A program made the translations under genes and the position numbers. Shown piece after piece: positions 43,588 to 52,470 of a stretch of 64,000 nt of DNA. Each line of letters opens with the position of its first letter. The stretch's first letter is position 1. The DNA comes from Gemmatimonas phototrophica (GTDB lineage: Bacteria; Gemmatimonadota; Gemmatimonadetes; Gemmatimonadales; Gemmatimonadaceae). Below the pieces are notes generated by a model. That model did no database searches. It was given only the letters and a program-made list of their open reading frames with translations, and had not been told where the DNA came from. The DNA is taken from assembly GCF_000695095.2 (NCBI RefSeq), contig NZ_CP011454.1, forward strand, positions 620,001 to 684,000. The letters are read 5' to 3'.

Positions 43588-45215
43588 TGAAGCCGCGGCA
43601 TGTGCTGAGCGCGATGCTCCTGGCCAGTTGTTCGACGGCCGAGCAACCGAGGGGCGCCGCGCGCATTCCTGCCGATAGCACCGGCACAGCGCTCGCCGTG
43701 ACGCCGTACGATCCCTCGCGCGATCTCGGTGGGTTGTTCGTGGACGCGCAGATGATGAGCATCTACCCTGATTCAAAGACGCTGGTAGACGCGACCCCCA
43801 AGCGCGATCCGCAGCAGATTGCCGATGCGTATCTGGCAGAGAAGACCAAGGCCAACTTCTCGCTCAAGAACTTCATGAAGCGGGAGTTCGCGGCGCCGAC
43901 CTCTCCCAACGTGGCTGCCTCCGACGCGGTCCAGCGAACCATGGAGGAGCATATTGCCGATCTGTGGCCGGTGCTCACCCGTCAGGCTGATGTGAACGAT
44001 CCCCGGTCGTCGCTCCTCCCGCTGCCCAAGGCGTACATCGTGCCGGGTGGACGATTCCGCGAGGTGTACTACTGGGACTCGTACTTTACGATGCTTGGAT
44101 TGATCGAAAGTGGCCGCACGGAGCAGATGGGGCAGATGCTGGATAATTTTGCGCATCTGGTGCGCACCGTAGGTCACATTCCGAACGGCAATCGCACCTA
44201 TTATCTGAGTCGCAGTCAGCCGCCCTACTTTGCGGCCATGGTGGGCCGGTACGCACAGGCGACCGATAGCCTGAAAGGCGCGGCGTATCTCGAGGCCATG
44301 GAAGCAGAACATCGCTTCTGGATGGATGGGGCAGATACGCTCCGCCCCGGGTCCGCCTACCGACGGGTCGTTCGCCTCGCCGACGGCAGTGTGCTGAACC
44401 GCTATTGGGATGACCGTCCCGAACCACGACCGGAGTCGTTCAAGGAAGACTTCACGACGGCGCAGACGCTTCCCGAAGCCCAACGTGAACTGTTCTACCG
44501 CAACGTGCGCGCCGCCGCCGAAAGTGGCTGGGACTTCTCCAGCCGGTGGATGCGGAATCCGCAGTCCCTGGTTTCGTTGGAGACCACGGCGCTGGTTCCG
44601 GTAGATCTCAACAGTTTGCTGTACCATACCGAGCGCACCATTGCGGCGCTCCGGCGTGTCCGCAACGCCAAGGGTGACGATGACGTGGCCGAACGATTCG
44701 AAGAATTGGCTGAAGCACGCAAGGCGGCCATTCTTCGCAACATGTGGGATGCCGGCAGCGGCTTCTTTTACGATGTGCGCTGGAGTCGTGGGGAACGGGT
44801 GACCGATCGCCCCACGATGGCCGCCGCCGCGCCGCTGTATTTCGGCATCGCGACCGCGGAACAGGCCGCCCAGGTCGTGGCGCGGTTGCGGACCGATTTC
44901 CTCAAGCCCGGCGGCTTCACCACCACGCTGATTGCCTCTGGCCAACAGTGGGACGCACCCAATGGCTGGCCGCCGCTGCAGTGGGTGGCCATGGAAGGCG
45001 CGCGTCGCTACGGCCATGCGGAGTTGGCCAATACTGCGCGCGCACGGTGGCTGGCGCTCAACCGCAAAGTGTACAAGGCCACCGGCAAGCTCACGGAGAA
45101 ATACGACGTCTGGGATCTCTCCAAGCGCGCCGGCGGCGGTGAATACCCAACGCAAGATGGCTTCGGATGGACCAACGGCGTGGCACTGACCCTCTCCCGG
45201 CAGCAGCAGAAGTGA
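43587..45215 (+). CDS. treA: Trehalase (GH37), lipoprotein
   Basis: 542 aa, hydrolyses trehalose to two glucose outside the cytoplasm. Both trehalase signatures are present: PGGRFREVYYWDSYF near residue 155 and QWDAPNGWPPLQ near 455. The catalytic Asp region follows the first signature, and EKYDVWDLSKRAGGGEYPTQDGFGW closes the barrel. The N terminus is a short lipoprotein signal (MLLASC, Cys15). The start was set at ATG 43587, overlapping the MFS stop by one base (TGATG); a longer frame upstream runs within the MFS gene. The glucose, or trehalose itself, would be taken up by the MFS partner. A gene-free block with a long inverted repeat follows. Confidence 0.95.
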   Translation: MKPRHVLSAMLLASCSTAEQPRGAARIPADSTGTALAVTPYDPSRDLGGLFVDAQMMSIYPDSKTLVDATPKRDPQQIADAYLAEKTKANFSLKNFMKREFAAPTSPNVAASDAVQRTMEEHIADLWPVLTRQADVNDPRSSLLPLPKAYIVPGGRFREVYYWDSYFTMLGLIESGRTEQMGQMLDNFAHLVRTVGHIPNGNRTYYLSRSQPPYFAAMVGRYAQATDSLKGAAYLEAMEAEHRFWMDGADTLRPGSAYRRVVRLADGSVLNRYWDDRPEPRPESFKEDFTTAQTLPEAQRELFYRNVRAAAESGWDFSSRWMRNPQSLVSLETTALVPVDLNSLLYHTERTIAALRRVRNAKGDDDVAERFEELAEARKAAILRNMWDAGSGFFYDVRWSRGERVTDRPTMAAAAPLYFGIATAEQAAQVVARLRTDFLKPGGFTTTLIASGQQWDAPNGWPPLQWVAMEGARRYGHAELANTARARWLALNRKVYKATGKLTEKYDVWDLSKRAGGGEYPTQDGFGWTNGVALTLSRQQQK

Positions 45216-45220
45216 GAGGG

Positions 45221-45538
45221 GAGATCGCCGAATCGGGAGTCCGAGGTCAGCAGTCGGACGTCAGAGCGTGCGATGGATATCGAGTGTGAGAGTGTCGAGA
45301 TGACCACGACGATGAGAGGTGCGAGCACTTCGTCCGCGCGGGGAGTGCCCCTCACGGGCTTACGGTAACAGCGGGGACGACCGCTGTTCCAGCGGCGTCC
45401 GTGGGAGGCACGGCAGTACGGACGCCAGCACTCGCACCTCTCATCGTCGTGGTCATCTCGACCCTCTCACCGTCGATATCCATTGCACTTCGCGACTCGC
45501 AACGATCTGACCTCTGACTCCAGCCTCGGCGGTCTCGC
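45221..45538. repeat. Roughly 320-bp inverted-repeat element (MITE-like)
   Basis: Arms of about 105 bp face each other. The core 45294-45325 is an exact inverted copy of 45431-45462 (32 of 32 bases). Homology extends outward with scattered mismatches to about 45221 and 45538. The spacer 45326-45430 holds a small hairpin (AACAGCGG 45367-45374 with CCGCTGTT 45381-45388). No transposase is present. The whole stretch 45216-45665 has no supported gene. Confidence 0.75.
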
Positions 45539-45665
45539 CTCCGACCCACCCCGAACCCCGAAGAAAAGCCGCAGCTAAGTCGTTGTCTCACCGACGTTTC
45601 CGCGTCTCGGCTTTTGTCAGAGGGTCAGGCGATACTGCGTGCACACCTCCACATGGAGCTCGTGC

Positions 45666-47000
45666 ATGAACGCAGCACTACAAGTCGATCACCACGCCGT
45701 CGACGCTGGCCAATCGCCCAATGCCCAGTCCGGAACCATTGTCCGGGCCCTCGTAACCATCAGTGGCACCGCTCTCTCCTCCGAGGCCCGCGCGCCGCTC
45801 AGTCTTTCCTTTGTCATCGATCGCAGCGGCTCCATGAGCGGCCCGCGTCTTGACGCCGCGCGGGTCGCCGTGGCGCATGCCCTCGAACGCTTGCATCCCG
45901 ACGATGTCGTCTCGGTGGTGGCCTTTGATGACGTGGTGGAAACCGTGGCCGCGCCCGATCGGCGCGCTCGCCAGCCACTTCTTGTAACGCAGGTACAGAA
46001 CATCGACGCACGCGGATGCACCAATCTCAGCGGTGGATGGCTGCGGGGGCGCGAGCATATGCAATACGCGCAGGGCGTCTCTGGCGCGGCCGATAGGGCG
46101 TCGCGGCGCATCCTGTTGGTCACCGACGGGCACGCCAATCAGGGGATCACCGATCCCGCCACACTCATCGAGCTGGCGCGCACCGCGCGCAACATGGGCA
46201 TCACCACCTCCACCATCGGTATTGGGGAGGGATACGACGATGCACTGTTGCGTTCCATGGCCGACGCCGGCGGCGGCAACGCGTGGTACATCGAGCGCCC
46301 CGATCAGTCCAAGGATGTCCTTGGCGAGGAGCTCGGCAACTTGCTGTCCGTAGCGGCGCAGGGGCTTACCGTCACGCTCACGCTGCACGAAGCGGTCTCG
46401 GTGTTCATGACCCACTCCGACTGGCCAGTGGCCACCCCGTCCGCTCACACCTACTGCTTTGACCTCGGCGACCTGTACGCCGCCGAACCAAAGCCGTTGC
46501 TGGTGGAACTCTTTGTCCCCGCGCATCGGCTGGAGGAACTGGCGGCTGCCGCGCACCCGCTGGCCACGATGACCATCAGCGCGGATGTCGTGACGGCTGC
46601 CGGAAGTGTGGAGCACCGCGTCATGCACCTTCCCATGGCATCCACCATGGAAGGGCAGCAGAGCCTGGTCCCGGACATCGAACACGCGGTGCTGCTGGCC
46701 AACACCGCCAAGGCGCGTGAACACGCCGCACGTTTGCAGCGCGAAGGCAATGCCGCCGCCGCCGAAATGGTGATGCGCGAGGCACGCAACAGCGTGCTCG
46801 AAAGCGCCGTGGCATCGGACATCAAGTACAGTCACCGGATCAACTACGAAGCTGACGATCTGGCACAGCTGGCCGATCAGTATCAGCAAGGCACCTACAC
46901 GGAACTGGATGCGAAGTACCAGATGCAACGCAGCTACAACGCTCGCCGCGGCAAGGCGCAGTACAACGAGAGTCTGCGTCGCAAGCGTCCCGACGCCTAA
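45666..47000 (+). CDS. VWA domain protein
   Basis: 444 aa, no clear signal peptide or membrane segment. A von Willebrand type A domain (residues about 35-215) has the MIDAS motif DRSGSMSG, followed by the RLDAARVAVAHALERL helix, a Thr in ARGCTNLSGG and LLVTDGHAN. It is followed by a beta-rich domain (TVTLTLHEAVSVF, ADVVTAAGSVEHRV) and a C-terminal helical, charged part ending KAQYNESLRRKRPDA. Metal-dependent protein binding is likely; the partner is unknown. Start at ATG 45666 with GGAG 7 bp upstream is preferred over GTG 45639. A small beta-barrel gene follows after 248 bp in which nothing else was seen. Confidence 0.85.
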   Translation: MNAALQVDHHAVDAGQSPNAQSGTIVRALVTISGTALSSEARAPLSLSFVIDRSGSMSGPRLDAARVAVAHALERLHPDDVVSVVAFDDVVETVAAPDRRARQPLLVTQVQNIDARGCTNLSGGWLRGREHMQYAQGVSGAADRASRRILLVTDGHANQGITDPATLIELARTARNMGITTSTIGIGEGYDDALLRSMADAGGGNAWYIERPDQSKDVLGEELGNLLSVAAQGLTVTLTLHEAVSVFMTHSDWPVATPSAHTYCFDLGDLYAAEPKPLLVELFVPAHRLEELAAAAHPLATMTISADVVTAAGSVEHRVMHLPMASTMEGQQSLVPDIEHAVLLANTAKAREHAARLQREGNAAAAEMVMREARNSVLESAVASDIKYSHRINYEADDLAQLADQYQQGTYTELDAKYQMQRSYNARRGKAQYNESLRRKRPDA

Positions 47001-47248
47001 CACGTCGGGCTGCCCATTGGTCGCAGGGCATTGGCCCTTGGCATAGCGTTGTCGATCTGGCTACGTCACGACTGCCGTCGTCTCGTGCCTGGCATCGTGA
47101 GTTCGTGCAGCGCTATGCTGCGGGTACCCTGGGCGAGGGAGAAGAATCCAAGGGCGCCCATGCAACCGCCCCGCTGGATGCCGCCGCCCATCCGGGCTAA
47201 GTTGGCCGGAGCGCGGTTCACCCGTCACGTCTCTCCCGCTCACTCCCC

Positions 47249-47848
47249 ATGCGTTTCTCTGTCGGCTCGTCGCTGCTTGCCGCCTCTTTTGCGATCGGCG
47301 TCTCCTCGGTCGCCCAGGCACAAACGCTGCGCCCATCTACGACGGGGCTCAGTGTGGCCGTGACGGCGACGTCGGCGCGCGCCACCAGCGAAACAGATGG
47401 CGATGAAAGCTCCAGCAACGGATTCATTCCGCGCCTCGACATCAGCTATGGTGCCACGCCGCGCTTCAGTCTGGTGGCGGCCATTGGCCGCAGTGCACCG
47501 GTACTGGATGGGGCGGACTATTCCGTGCGCAATGTCGATATGGGGATGCGCTACCTTGGGTACGCCGGGCGCGTTGTGCGTCCCTTTGTCGAAGGCGGGC
47601 TTTCCGTGCGGAAGTTCTCCCTCGACAACACCTTCGGCGATATCACGTCGCAGGATGTCGGACCGTGGTTCGCCGCTGGCGGCATGTGGTTTCCCGGGTC
47701 TCGCGTCGCGCTCGAAGGCGCGCTTACCTACAGCTCGGTGCAATTCGAGAGCTGGCGTGTACCGGCGGGATCGCCCAATCTCCTGCCCGTTACGCTGCGT
47801 GAGCTTGGCGTGCGCGCCGGGTTGCGGTTGTTTCAGCGGGCACGGTAA
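47249..47848 (+). CDS. Small outer membrane beta-barrel protein
   Basis: 199 aa with signal peptide (MRFSVGSSLLAASFAIGVSS, cleavage near AQA) and alternating hydrophobic strands: FIPRLDISYGATPRFSLVAAIG, VDMGMRYLGYAG, RPFVEGGLSVRKFS, VALEGALTYSSVQF, ending LRELGVRAGLRLFQ. The pattern fits an 8-strand OmpA/OmpX-like barrel (PF13505-type). The role could be adhesion or envelope stability; nothing in context decides. The ATG is preceded by CACTCCCC with no Shine-Dalgarno. It converges on the NUDIX gene with a 16-bp gap. Confidence 0.75.
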   Translation: MRFSVGSSLLAASFAIGVSSVAQAQTLRPSTTGLSVAVTATSARATSETDGDESSSNGFIPRLDISYGATPRFSLVAAIGRSAPVLDGADYSVRNVDMGMRYLGYAGRVVRPFVEGGLSVRKFSLDNTFGDITSQDVGPWFAAGGMWFPGSRVALEGALTYSSVQFESWRVPAGSPNLLPVTLRELGVRAGLRLFQRAR

Positions 47849-47864
47849 CCGGTACCTCGCGTCC

Positions 47865-48269
47865 TCAGGAAGCCGTCAGCTGCGCTTGCACAAACCGCAG
47901 GTCACTCGGCGCCAACGACAACTGCTGCAGGTCGGCCCAGTTGCCCCATTGCATGGCCACATGCTCCAGGCATTGCGGCTCCCCCAAAATGTCTGTGGGA
48001 AGAAACACGATGTCGTAGCGGGACTGTGCATCGGCAATGACCAGCAGCGGTGCCCCGACGGCGCCAACATCCACACCGAGTTCCTCGCGTAACTCCCGGT
48101 GGATGGCCTCGAGGTCGCTCTCTCCCGGCTCGCATTTCCCGCCGGGGAATTCCCAGAGGCCCCCGTGCTGCTTGTGGAGCGGGCGCTGGCAGACCAGAAA
48201 TTCCGTGGTGGCATCGTGGCCGCGGCGAATCACCGCGGCCACCACGCGAAGGCGCGCCACCTCGCTCAT
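47865..48269 (-). CDS. NUDIX hydrolase, MutT-like
   Basis: 134 aa, the usual MutT length. The Nudix box G-x5-E-x7-REUxEExGU is complete: GGKCEPGESDLEAIHRELREELGV near residues 43-66. The N-terminal VVAAVIRRG...FLVCQRP and GGLWEFPGGK match MutT/8-oxo-dGTP diphosphatases, which clean the nucleotide pool. The ATG overlaps the S9 peptidase stop (TGATG at 48267-48271), so it is last of the nucleoside-transport operon. Other NUDIX substrates are possible. Confidence 0.9.
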   Translation of the reverse strand: MSEVARLRVVAAVIRRGHDATTEFLVCQRPLHKQHGGLWEFPGGKCEPGESDLEAIHRELREELGVDVGAVGAPLLVIADAQSRYDIVFLPTDILGEPQCLEHVAMQWGNWADLQQLSLAPSDLRFVQAQLTAS

Positions 48270-50278
48270 CAGGGCGTGATGCCCATGAGGTACTGTCCGT
48301 ACCAGCCAAGGTAGCGGTCGTAGCGATCCTTCACGAAGCTGGGGCGGCTGATGCCGTGGAACTGCCCCGGATACACCACCAGCTGAGTTGGGACTCCCAC
48401 TGATTTCAGCGCCTGGTACATCTGTTCACTGCCACTGATCGGGACGTTGAAGTCCTTCTCGCCACCCATGTACAACGTGGGCGTGGTAATCCGGTCGGCC
48501 TTGTAGAACGGATAGCTGAGCTTCTCCCAGAGCTTCGGGTTCTTCCACGGTGCGCCGAGCTCGTTTTCGTACTGGTAGATGTACTGGTCGGTGCCATACA
48601 TCGACGTTTGCAGCGCGCTGCCCGCGCCACTGGTGGCGGCCTTGAAGCGGGTGGTGGTGGCAATGGTGTAGTCGGTGAGAATGCCACCGTAGCTCCAGCC
48701 GCCAATGCCCAGGCGAGTGGGATCCACGAAGCCCAGAGAAATTACGTGATCCACACCGGCCAGCAGATCCTGGACTTCCTTGTTGCCCCAGTCGGCAAAA
48801 ATGGCCTTCTTCCACCCCTGCCCACGGCCGCTGCTGCCGCGGTAGTTCACGGCCAACACCACGTATCCGTTGGCGGCAAAGAGCTCGCGCTCAAAGTTGA
48901 ACAGATGCTGATCCTGTCCGTTCGGTCCACCATGAATGCGCAGCAGCATCGGGTACTTCTTGCTGGGATCAAACCCGGCGGGTTTCACCAGCAGGGCTCC
49001 CACGGTCAGCCCGTCCTTGTTCTTGAACTGCACGTCTTCCGTGGTCGCGACCTGCAACTGTGCAAACACGCTGTCGTTCACATGCGTGAGTGTGCGCAAC
49101 GCGGCATTGTCCCAGGCATGCACTTCGGCCGACCGTCTGGCGGTACCGGTATTCAGTACCACGCGTCCGCTTGAAGCCACGTCGTATGCGGTGACCACGC
49201 GTCGCCCGTCAACCAGGCGCGTCACGGCACCACCGTTCACCTCCACCTGCGCCAGATGCTGGGCACGATCATCGCCCAGCAGGAATCGCAACCCGGTGCC
49301 ATCGGCCGTCCAGGTCAATGCCGAAACATCCCTGTCCAACGTGGTAGCGAGCAGGCGGGCGGCTCCGCCGGCGCTGGGAACTATGGCAATGGTATTCTGG
49401 GCATACGCTGAGAGCTGTGGTTCACTGGCCTGCAGATACGCAATGGACGCGCCATCCGGGCTCCATGCCGGACTCGCATCCGGTCCGTTCCACGTGGTGA
49501 GCCGTACGGGCGTGGCACCGGGCGTCGCATCCACCACGTAGATGTCACTGTTGTTGGCACGATCAGCATCGGCAGCGGCGCGCTCACTAACAAACGCGAG
49601 CCGCTTGCCATCGGGCGACCAGCGCGCCTGACGATCATCGTAATCGCCGGTCGTGATCTGCACCGCTTTCTTCGTGCTGACATCCACCACCCACACATGA
49701 TCGCGGCGGCGGTCCAGATAGCCGTCGCCGTCGCGCTTGAACGCAAAGCGATCAACGACGATGGGCTTCGGGTTCTTGTTCTTGAGCGAGTCGGGTTTGC
49801 TCTCTTCCGGGTCGGGATCATGCGACACCACTACAATACGCGACCCATCCGGTGACCATTCGTATTCGGCAACGCCGCCTTTGAGATCCGTCAGTCGAAC
49901 TGCCTCGCCTCCCGCACGATCGAGCAACCAGATCTGTCCCCCCTTCGATTCAAAGCGGCCCGAAACGAACGAGAGATAGCGATTGTCCGGGCTCCAGCGC
50001 GGATTGCTTTCGCCTTCCGGGGAGCCGGCCATCTTGAGGGTGCGTGTGCCGTCCCAGCTCACCATCCAGACGTCGCTGTCGCTGCGGTCCTTGGCCGAAT
50101 CCACCGTGGTGATGGTGTACGCCACCCACTGTCCGTCGGGGGAGATGCGACCGGCGCCCACGTCGCGGAATTTGTAGATGTCGGCCGAACGGAGTGGGCG
50201 CGGGGAGGCTGGCTGTGCCGCAACAATCAAGGGGGCCAGCACAGTCAGCAGCTGAAGCGGGAGCAAGCGCATACGCAT
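48269..50278 (-). CDS. Exported S9 prolyl-oligopeptidase family serine peptidase
   Basis: 669 aa with signal peptide (MRMRLLPLQLLTVLAPLIVA). An N-terminal beta-propeller with PD40/WD40-like repeats (RISPDGQWVAYT, WSPDNRYLSFVS, WSPDGKRLAFVSE, WSPDGASIAYL) precedes an alpha/beta hydrolase domain from about residue 420. The catalytic triad is visible: Ser in GGWSYGGI, Asp in GGEKDFNVP and His in QFHGISRP. It resembles the S9C acylaminoacyl/dipeptidyl peptidase group and removes short peptides in the periplasm. The start at ATG 50278 opens the signal peptide. It follows the MFS gene by 53 bp and overlaps the NUDIX start. Confidence 0.92.
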   Translation of the reverse strand: MRMRLLPLQLLTVLAPLIVAAQPASPRPLRSADIYKFRDVGAGRISPDGQWVAYTITTVDSAKDRSDSDVWMVSWDGTRTLKMAGSPEGESNPRWSPDNRYLSFVSGRFESKGGQIWLLDRAGGEAVRLTDLKGGVAEYEWSPDGSRIVVVSHDPDPEESKPDSLKNKNPKPIVVDRFAFKRDGDGYLDRRRDHVWVVDVSTKKAVQITTGDYDDRQARWSPDGKRLAFVSERAAADADRANNSDIYVVDATPGATPVRLTTWNGPDASPAWSPDGASIAYLQASEPQLSAYAQNTIAIVPSAGGAARLLATTLDRDVSALTWTADGTGLRFLLGDDRAQHLAQVEVNGGAVTRLVDGRRVVTAYDVASSGRVVLNTGTARRSAEVHAWDNAALRTLTHVNDSVFAQLQVATTEDVQFKNKDGLTVGALLVKPAGFDPSKKYPMLLRIHGGPNGQDQHLFNFERELFAANGYVVLAVNYRGSSGRGQGWKKAIFADWGNKEVQDLLAGVDHVISLGFVDPTRLGIGGWSYGGILTDYTIATTTRFKAATSGAGSALQTSMYGTDQYIYQYENELGAPWKNPKLWEKLSYPFYKADRITTPTLYMGGEKDFNVPISGSEQMYQALKSVGVPTQLVVYPGQFHGISRPSFVKDRYDRYLGWYGQYLMGITP

Positions 50279-50331
50279 GTTCTCGAGGAGGAAAGTCGGT
50301 GAACCCACGCCGGCGGACTTCGGGGCCAAAC

Positions 50332-51582
50332 TCAACCCGTCGGCATTACCCGCTTCGGGGCGTACAATTCCAGATCGCGCCCCATCAGCAATGTGGCCAG
50401 CACCACCGCTGCACTGATCCAGAACGGGCTCTGCTTGCCGAACGCATCAAACGCGACGCCCAGAATGATCGGGAAGACCACGCGCGTGACGCCGCCAAAG
50501 GTCTGCTGCACGCCCATGTACAAGCCGCGCTCTGCGCTGCTTACCACGCGCGACAGCATGGCCGTGACACACGGAAATGTGAAAGCGGTGCCCAGTGGCA
50601 ATAGCCCCACCGACAACGCCAGCACCGGCAGATTGGGGGAAATGGACAGCCCCACCAGCCCGGCCGCCAGAAACAGCAAGCCGGCGCGGCTCAGTCGCGG
50701 CTCCCCAATGCGGTCTACCAGCTTGCCAAGCATAAGTGCGCGCACCACCACGCTCAGCACGCCGATGTACATGAAGAAATAGCCAATGGTCGCTTCGGTG
50801 ACTCCAAAGCGATCGGCCAGGAACAACGCGAGAATTGCGGTCGTACCCTGGAAGGCCCCAATGGCCAACGCATAAATCAGAATCAGTCGCGACGCCGGTT
50901 CGGAGGGGTGACTGACCACCCGGAACACCGCCTCGCGCGAACCTTTGGGTTTGCTCGTGCCGGGGGCCGCGCCGGGTTTGCGGATCTCAGTGAGATACTT
51001 CCAGGCGAACCCCATATTCACCACGCACAGGCCAGCTGCCACCAGCCCCGGTGTGTGCTTGCTGAACAATTGCATCCAACTGCCAATCACCGGGCCCAGT
51101 GCCACCCCGGCGTTCGTGGCCGCAGACAGCCAGCCCAGACTCTTGGCCCGATCTTCCGGACGCGTGGCGTCGGCCACGTACGCCTGAATCACACTCACGG
51201 TGCCGCCGCCCGCCCCTTGCACAATGCGCGACAGAAACAGCAGCCACAAACTGTCGGCGTAGGCAAACACAACATAGGCGATGGCACTGGCACCCAATCC
51301 CACCATCAACGCCGGACGGCGTCCGTACTTGTCGCTGAACCGCCCCCACACCGGAGCGCTCAAGAGCTGTGCAATGCTGAACGAACTCACCAGCAAGCCC
51401 ACGACCGCACCACCCGCCCCCAACGACTTGGCATAGAAGGGCAGGAGCGGCAGAATCATCAACAAACCCAACATGTCGATGAATGCCGTGACCATCAGGA
51501 CGGCGAGTTTCCCAAACGCAGACTTGCCGTCGTCTACCGGATGCTCGTCGGTGTGGTGTGATGGTGCGTTGCTATTGCTCAC
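50332..51582 (-). CDS. MFS transporter, DHA1/TetA-like
   Basis: 416 aa, 12 membrane segments. TM1 to TM2 reads VLMVTAFIDMLGLLMILPLLPFYAKSLGAGG, with the drug-exporter loop GRFSDKYGRRPALMVGLG, and motif C-like GPVIGSWM in TM5. These mark the drug:H+ antiporter group that includes TetA, but members also export sugars and metabolites. GTG start with 9 bp after the permease stop; no ATG alternative gives a full TM1. It lies in the middle of the nucleoside-transport operon, so export of a nucleoside or analogue is a possible role (inference). Confidence 0.88.
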   Translation of the reverse strand: MSNSNAPSHHTDEHPVDDGKSAFGKLAVLMVTAFIDMLGLLMILPLLPFYAKSLGAGGAVVGLLVSSFSIAQLLSAPVWGRFSDKYGRRPALMVGLGASAIAYVVFAYADSLWLLFLSRIVQGAGGGTVSVIQAYVADATRPEDRAKSLGWLSAATNAGVALGPVIGSWMQLFSKHTPGLVAAGLCVVNMGFAWKYLTEIRKPGAAPGTSKPKGSREAVFRVVSHPSEPASRLILIYALAIGAFQGTTAILALFLADRFGVTEATIGYFFMYIGVLSVVVRALMLGKLVDRIGEPRLSRAGLLFLAAGLVGLSISPNLPVLALSVGLLPLGTAFTFPCVTAMLSRVVSSAERGLYMGVQQTFGGVTRVVFPIILGVAFDAFGKQSPFWISAAVVLATLLMGRDLELYAPKRVMPTG

Positions 51583-51591
51583 AAGGTGGGG

Positions 51592-52470
51592 TTATTCGGA
51601 CTTGCCAAGGGCGGCCGGCGCCACGCTGCGCCCAACAACACCCGCGAGCGCAATGATGGTCAGCACGTAGGGAATCATCTCCACAAACTGACTTGGTACG
51701 AGCTGCGCGCCCTGCAGTTGAATCTGCAACGTCTCGGCCCCGGCGAACAGCAGGCAAGCCACCGCCACGCGCACAGGCTCCCAGCGCCCAAAGATCACCG
51801 CCGCCAGCGCAATGAAACCTCGACCGGCCGTCATGCCATCGGTGAACTGGTGCTGGTCGAGCGCCAGATAGGCACCGCCCAGACTGGCCAACGCACCGGC
51901 AAGATAGAGCCCCTTGAGGCGCATGGGATTCACGGCCACCCCCAACGTGGCCGCCGCTTCCGGCTTCTCACCCACGGCCCGTGCCCGCAACCCAAAGGGC
52001 GTACGGTACAGCAGCCAGCCAAGCGCCGGCAGCGCGGCGAGCCCAATCCACACCACCGGATTCATGAAACTCGACAACATGACGTTGCTCACACCTTCGC
52101 CACCAAAGCCTGGCACCCGCGGAGAGTTGCTGGAGCTGTCAAACACCAGACGCAGGAAGTACCGTGTGCTTGCCGCGACGAGGAGATTGATGGCCACGCC
52201 CACCACCACCTGATTGGCCCGGAAGCGAATCGTGGCGATCGCCAACAGGCTCGTGATCAACGTGCCCGCCACCAGCGCCCCCAGCAGGCCAGCCCACGGA
52301 CTATTGCCGTAATAGCTGCCGAGGGCCGCACCAAAGGCCCCCGAGAGCATCAGCCCTTCCAGTCCCAGAGCAATCACCCCCACCCGTTCGGACATGACAC
52401 CGCCCGCCGCCGCCAGCAAATACGGGACGGCAATGCGAATGGCCTGCAGAATGAACGCCAGAAGCATCAT
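51592..52470 (-). CDS. ABC transporter permease, BMP/nucleoside family (NupQ-like)
   Basis: 292 aa, about 8-9 membrane segments. Start ILQAIRIAVPYLLAAAGGVMSERVGVIALGLEGLML is the family N terminus, and LVVAASTRYFLRLVF and GVAVNPMRLKGLYLAGALASLGGAYLAL are typical of the branched-chain-like permeases paired with BMP binding proteins. It forms the inner-membrane pore with the permease encoded just upstream. Its ATG overlaps that gene's stop (ATGA at 52467-52470). Confidence 0.92.
   Translation of the reverse strand: MMLLAFILQAIRIAVPYLLAAAGGVMSERVGVIALGLEGLMLSGAFGAALGSYYGNSPWAGLLGALVAGTLITSLLAIATIRFRANQVVVGVAINLLVAASTRYFLRLVFDSSSNSPRVPGFGGEGVSNVMLSSFMNPVVWIGLAALPALGWLLYRTPFGLRARAVGEKPEAAATLGVAVNPMRLKGLYLAGALASLGGAYLALDQHQFTDGMTAGRGFIALAAVIFGRWEPVRVAVACLLFAGAETLQIQLQGAQLVPSQFVEMIPYVLTIIALAGVVGRSVAPAALGKSE

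Noticed and set aside
45221-45538. Insertion sequence with transposase
   Set aside because: No open frame with transposase motifs is inside; only the inverted repeat is supported.
45678-47003. 441-codon minus-strand frame opposite the VWA gene
   Set aside because: No recognisable motif; the plus strand has a complete VWA MIDAS protein.
47001-47248. Possible small gene between the VWA and beta-barrel genes
   Set aside because: No frame with a plausible start, Shine-Dalgarno and domain was found.
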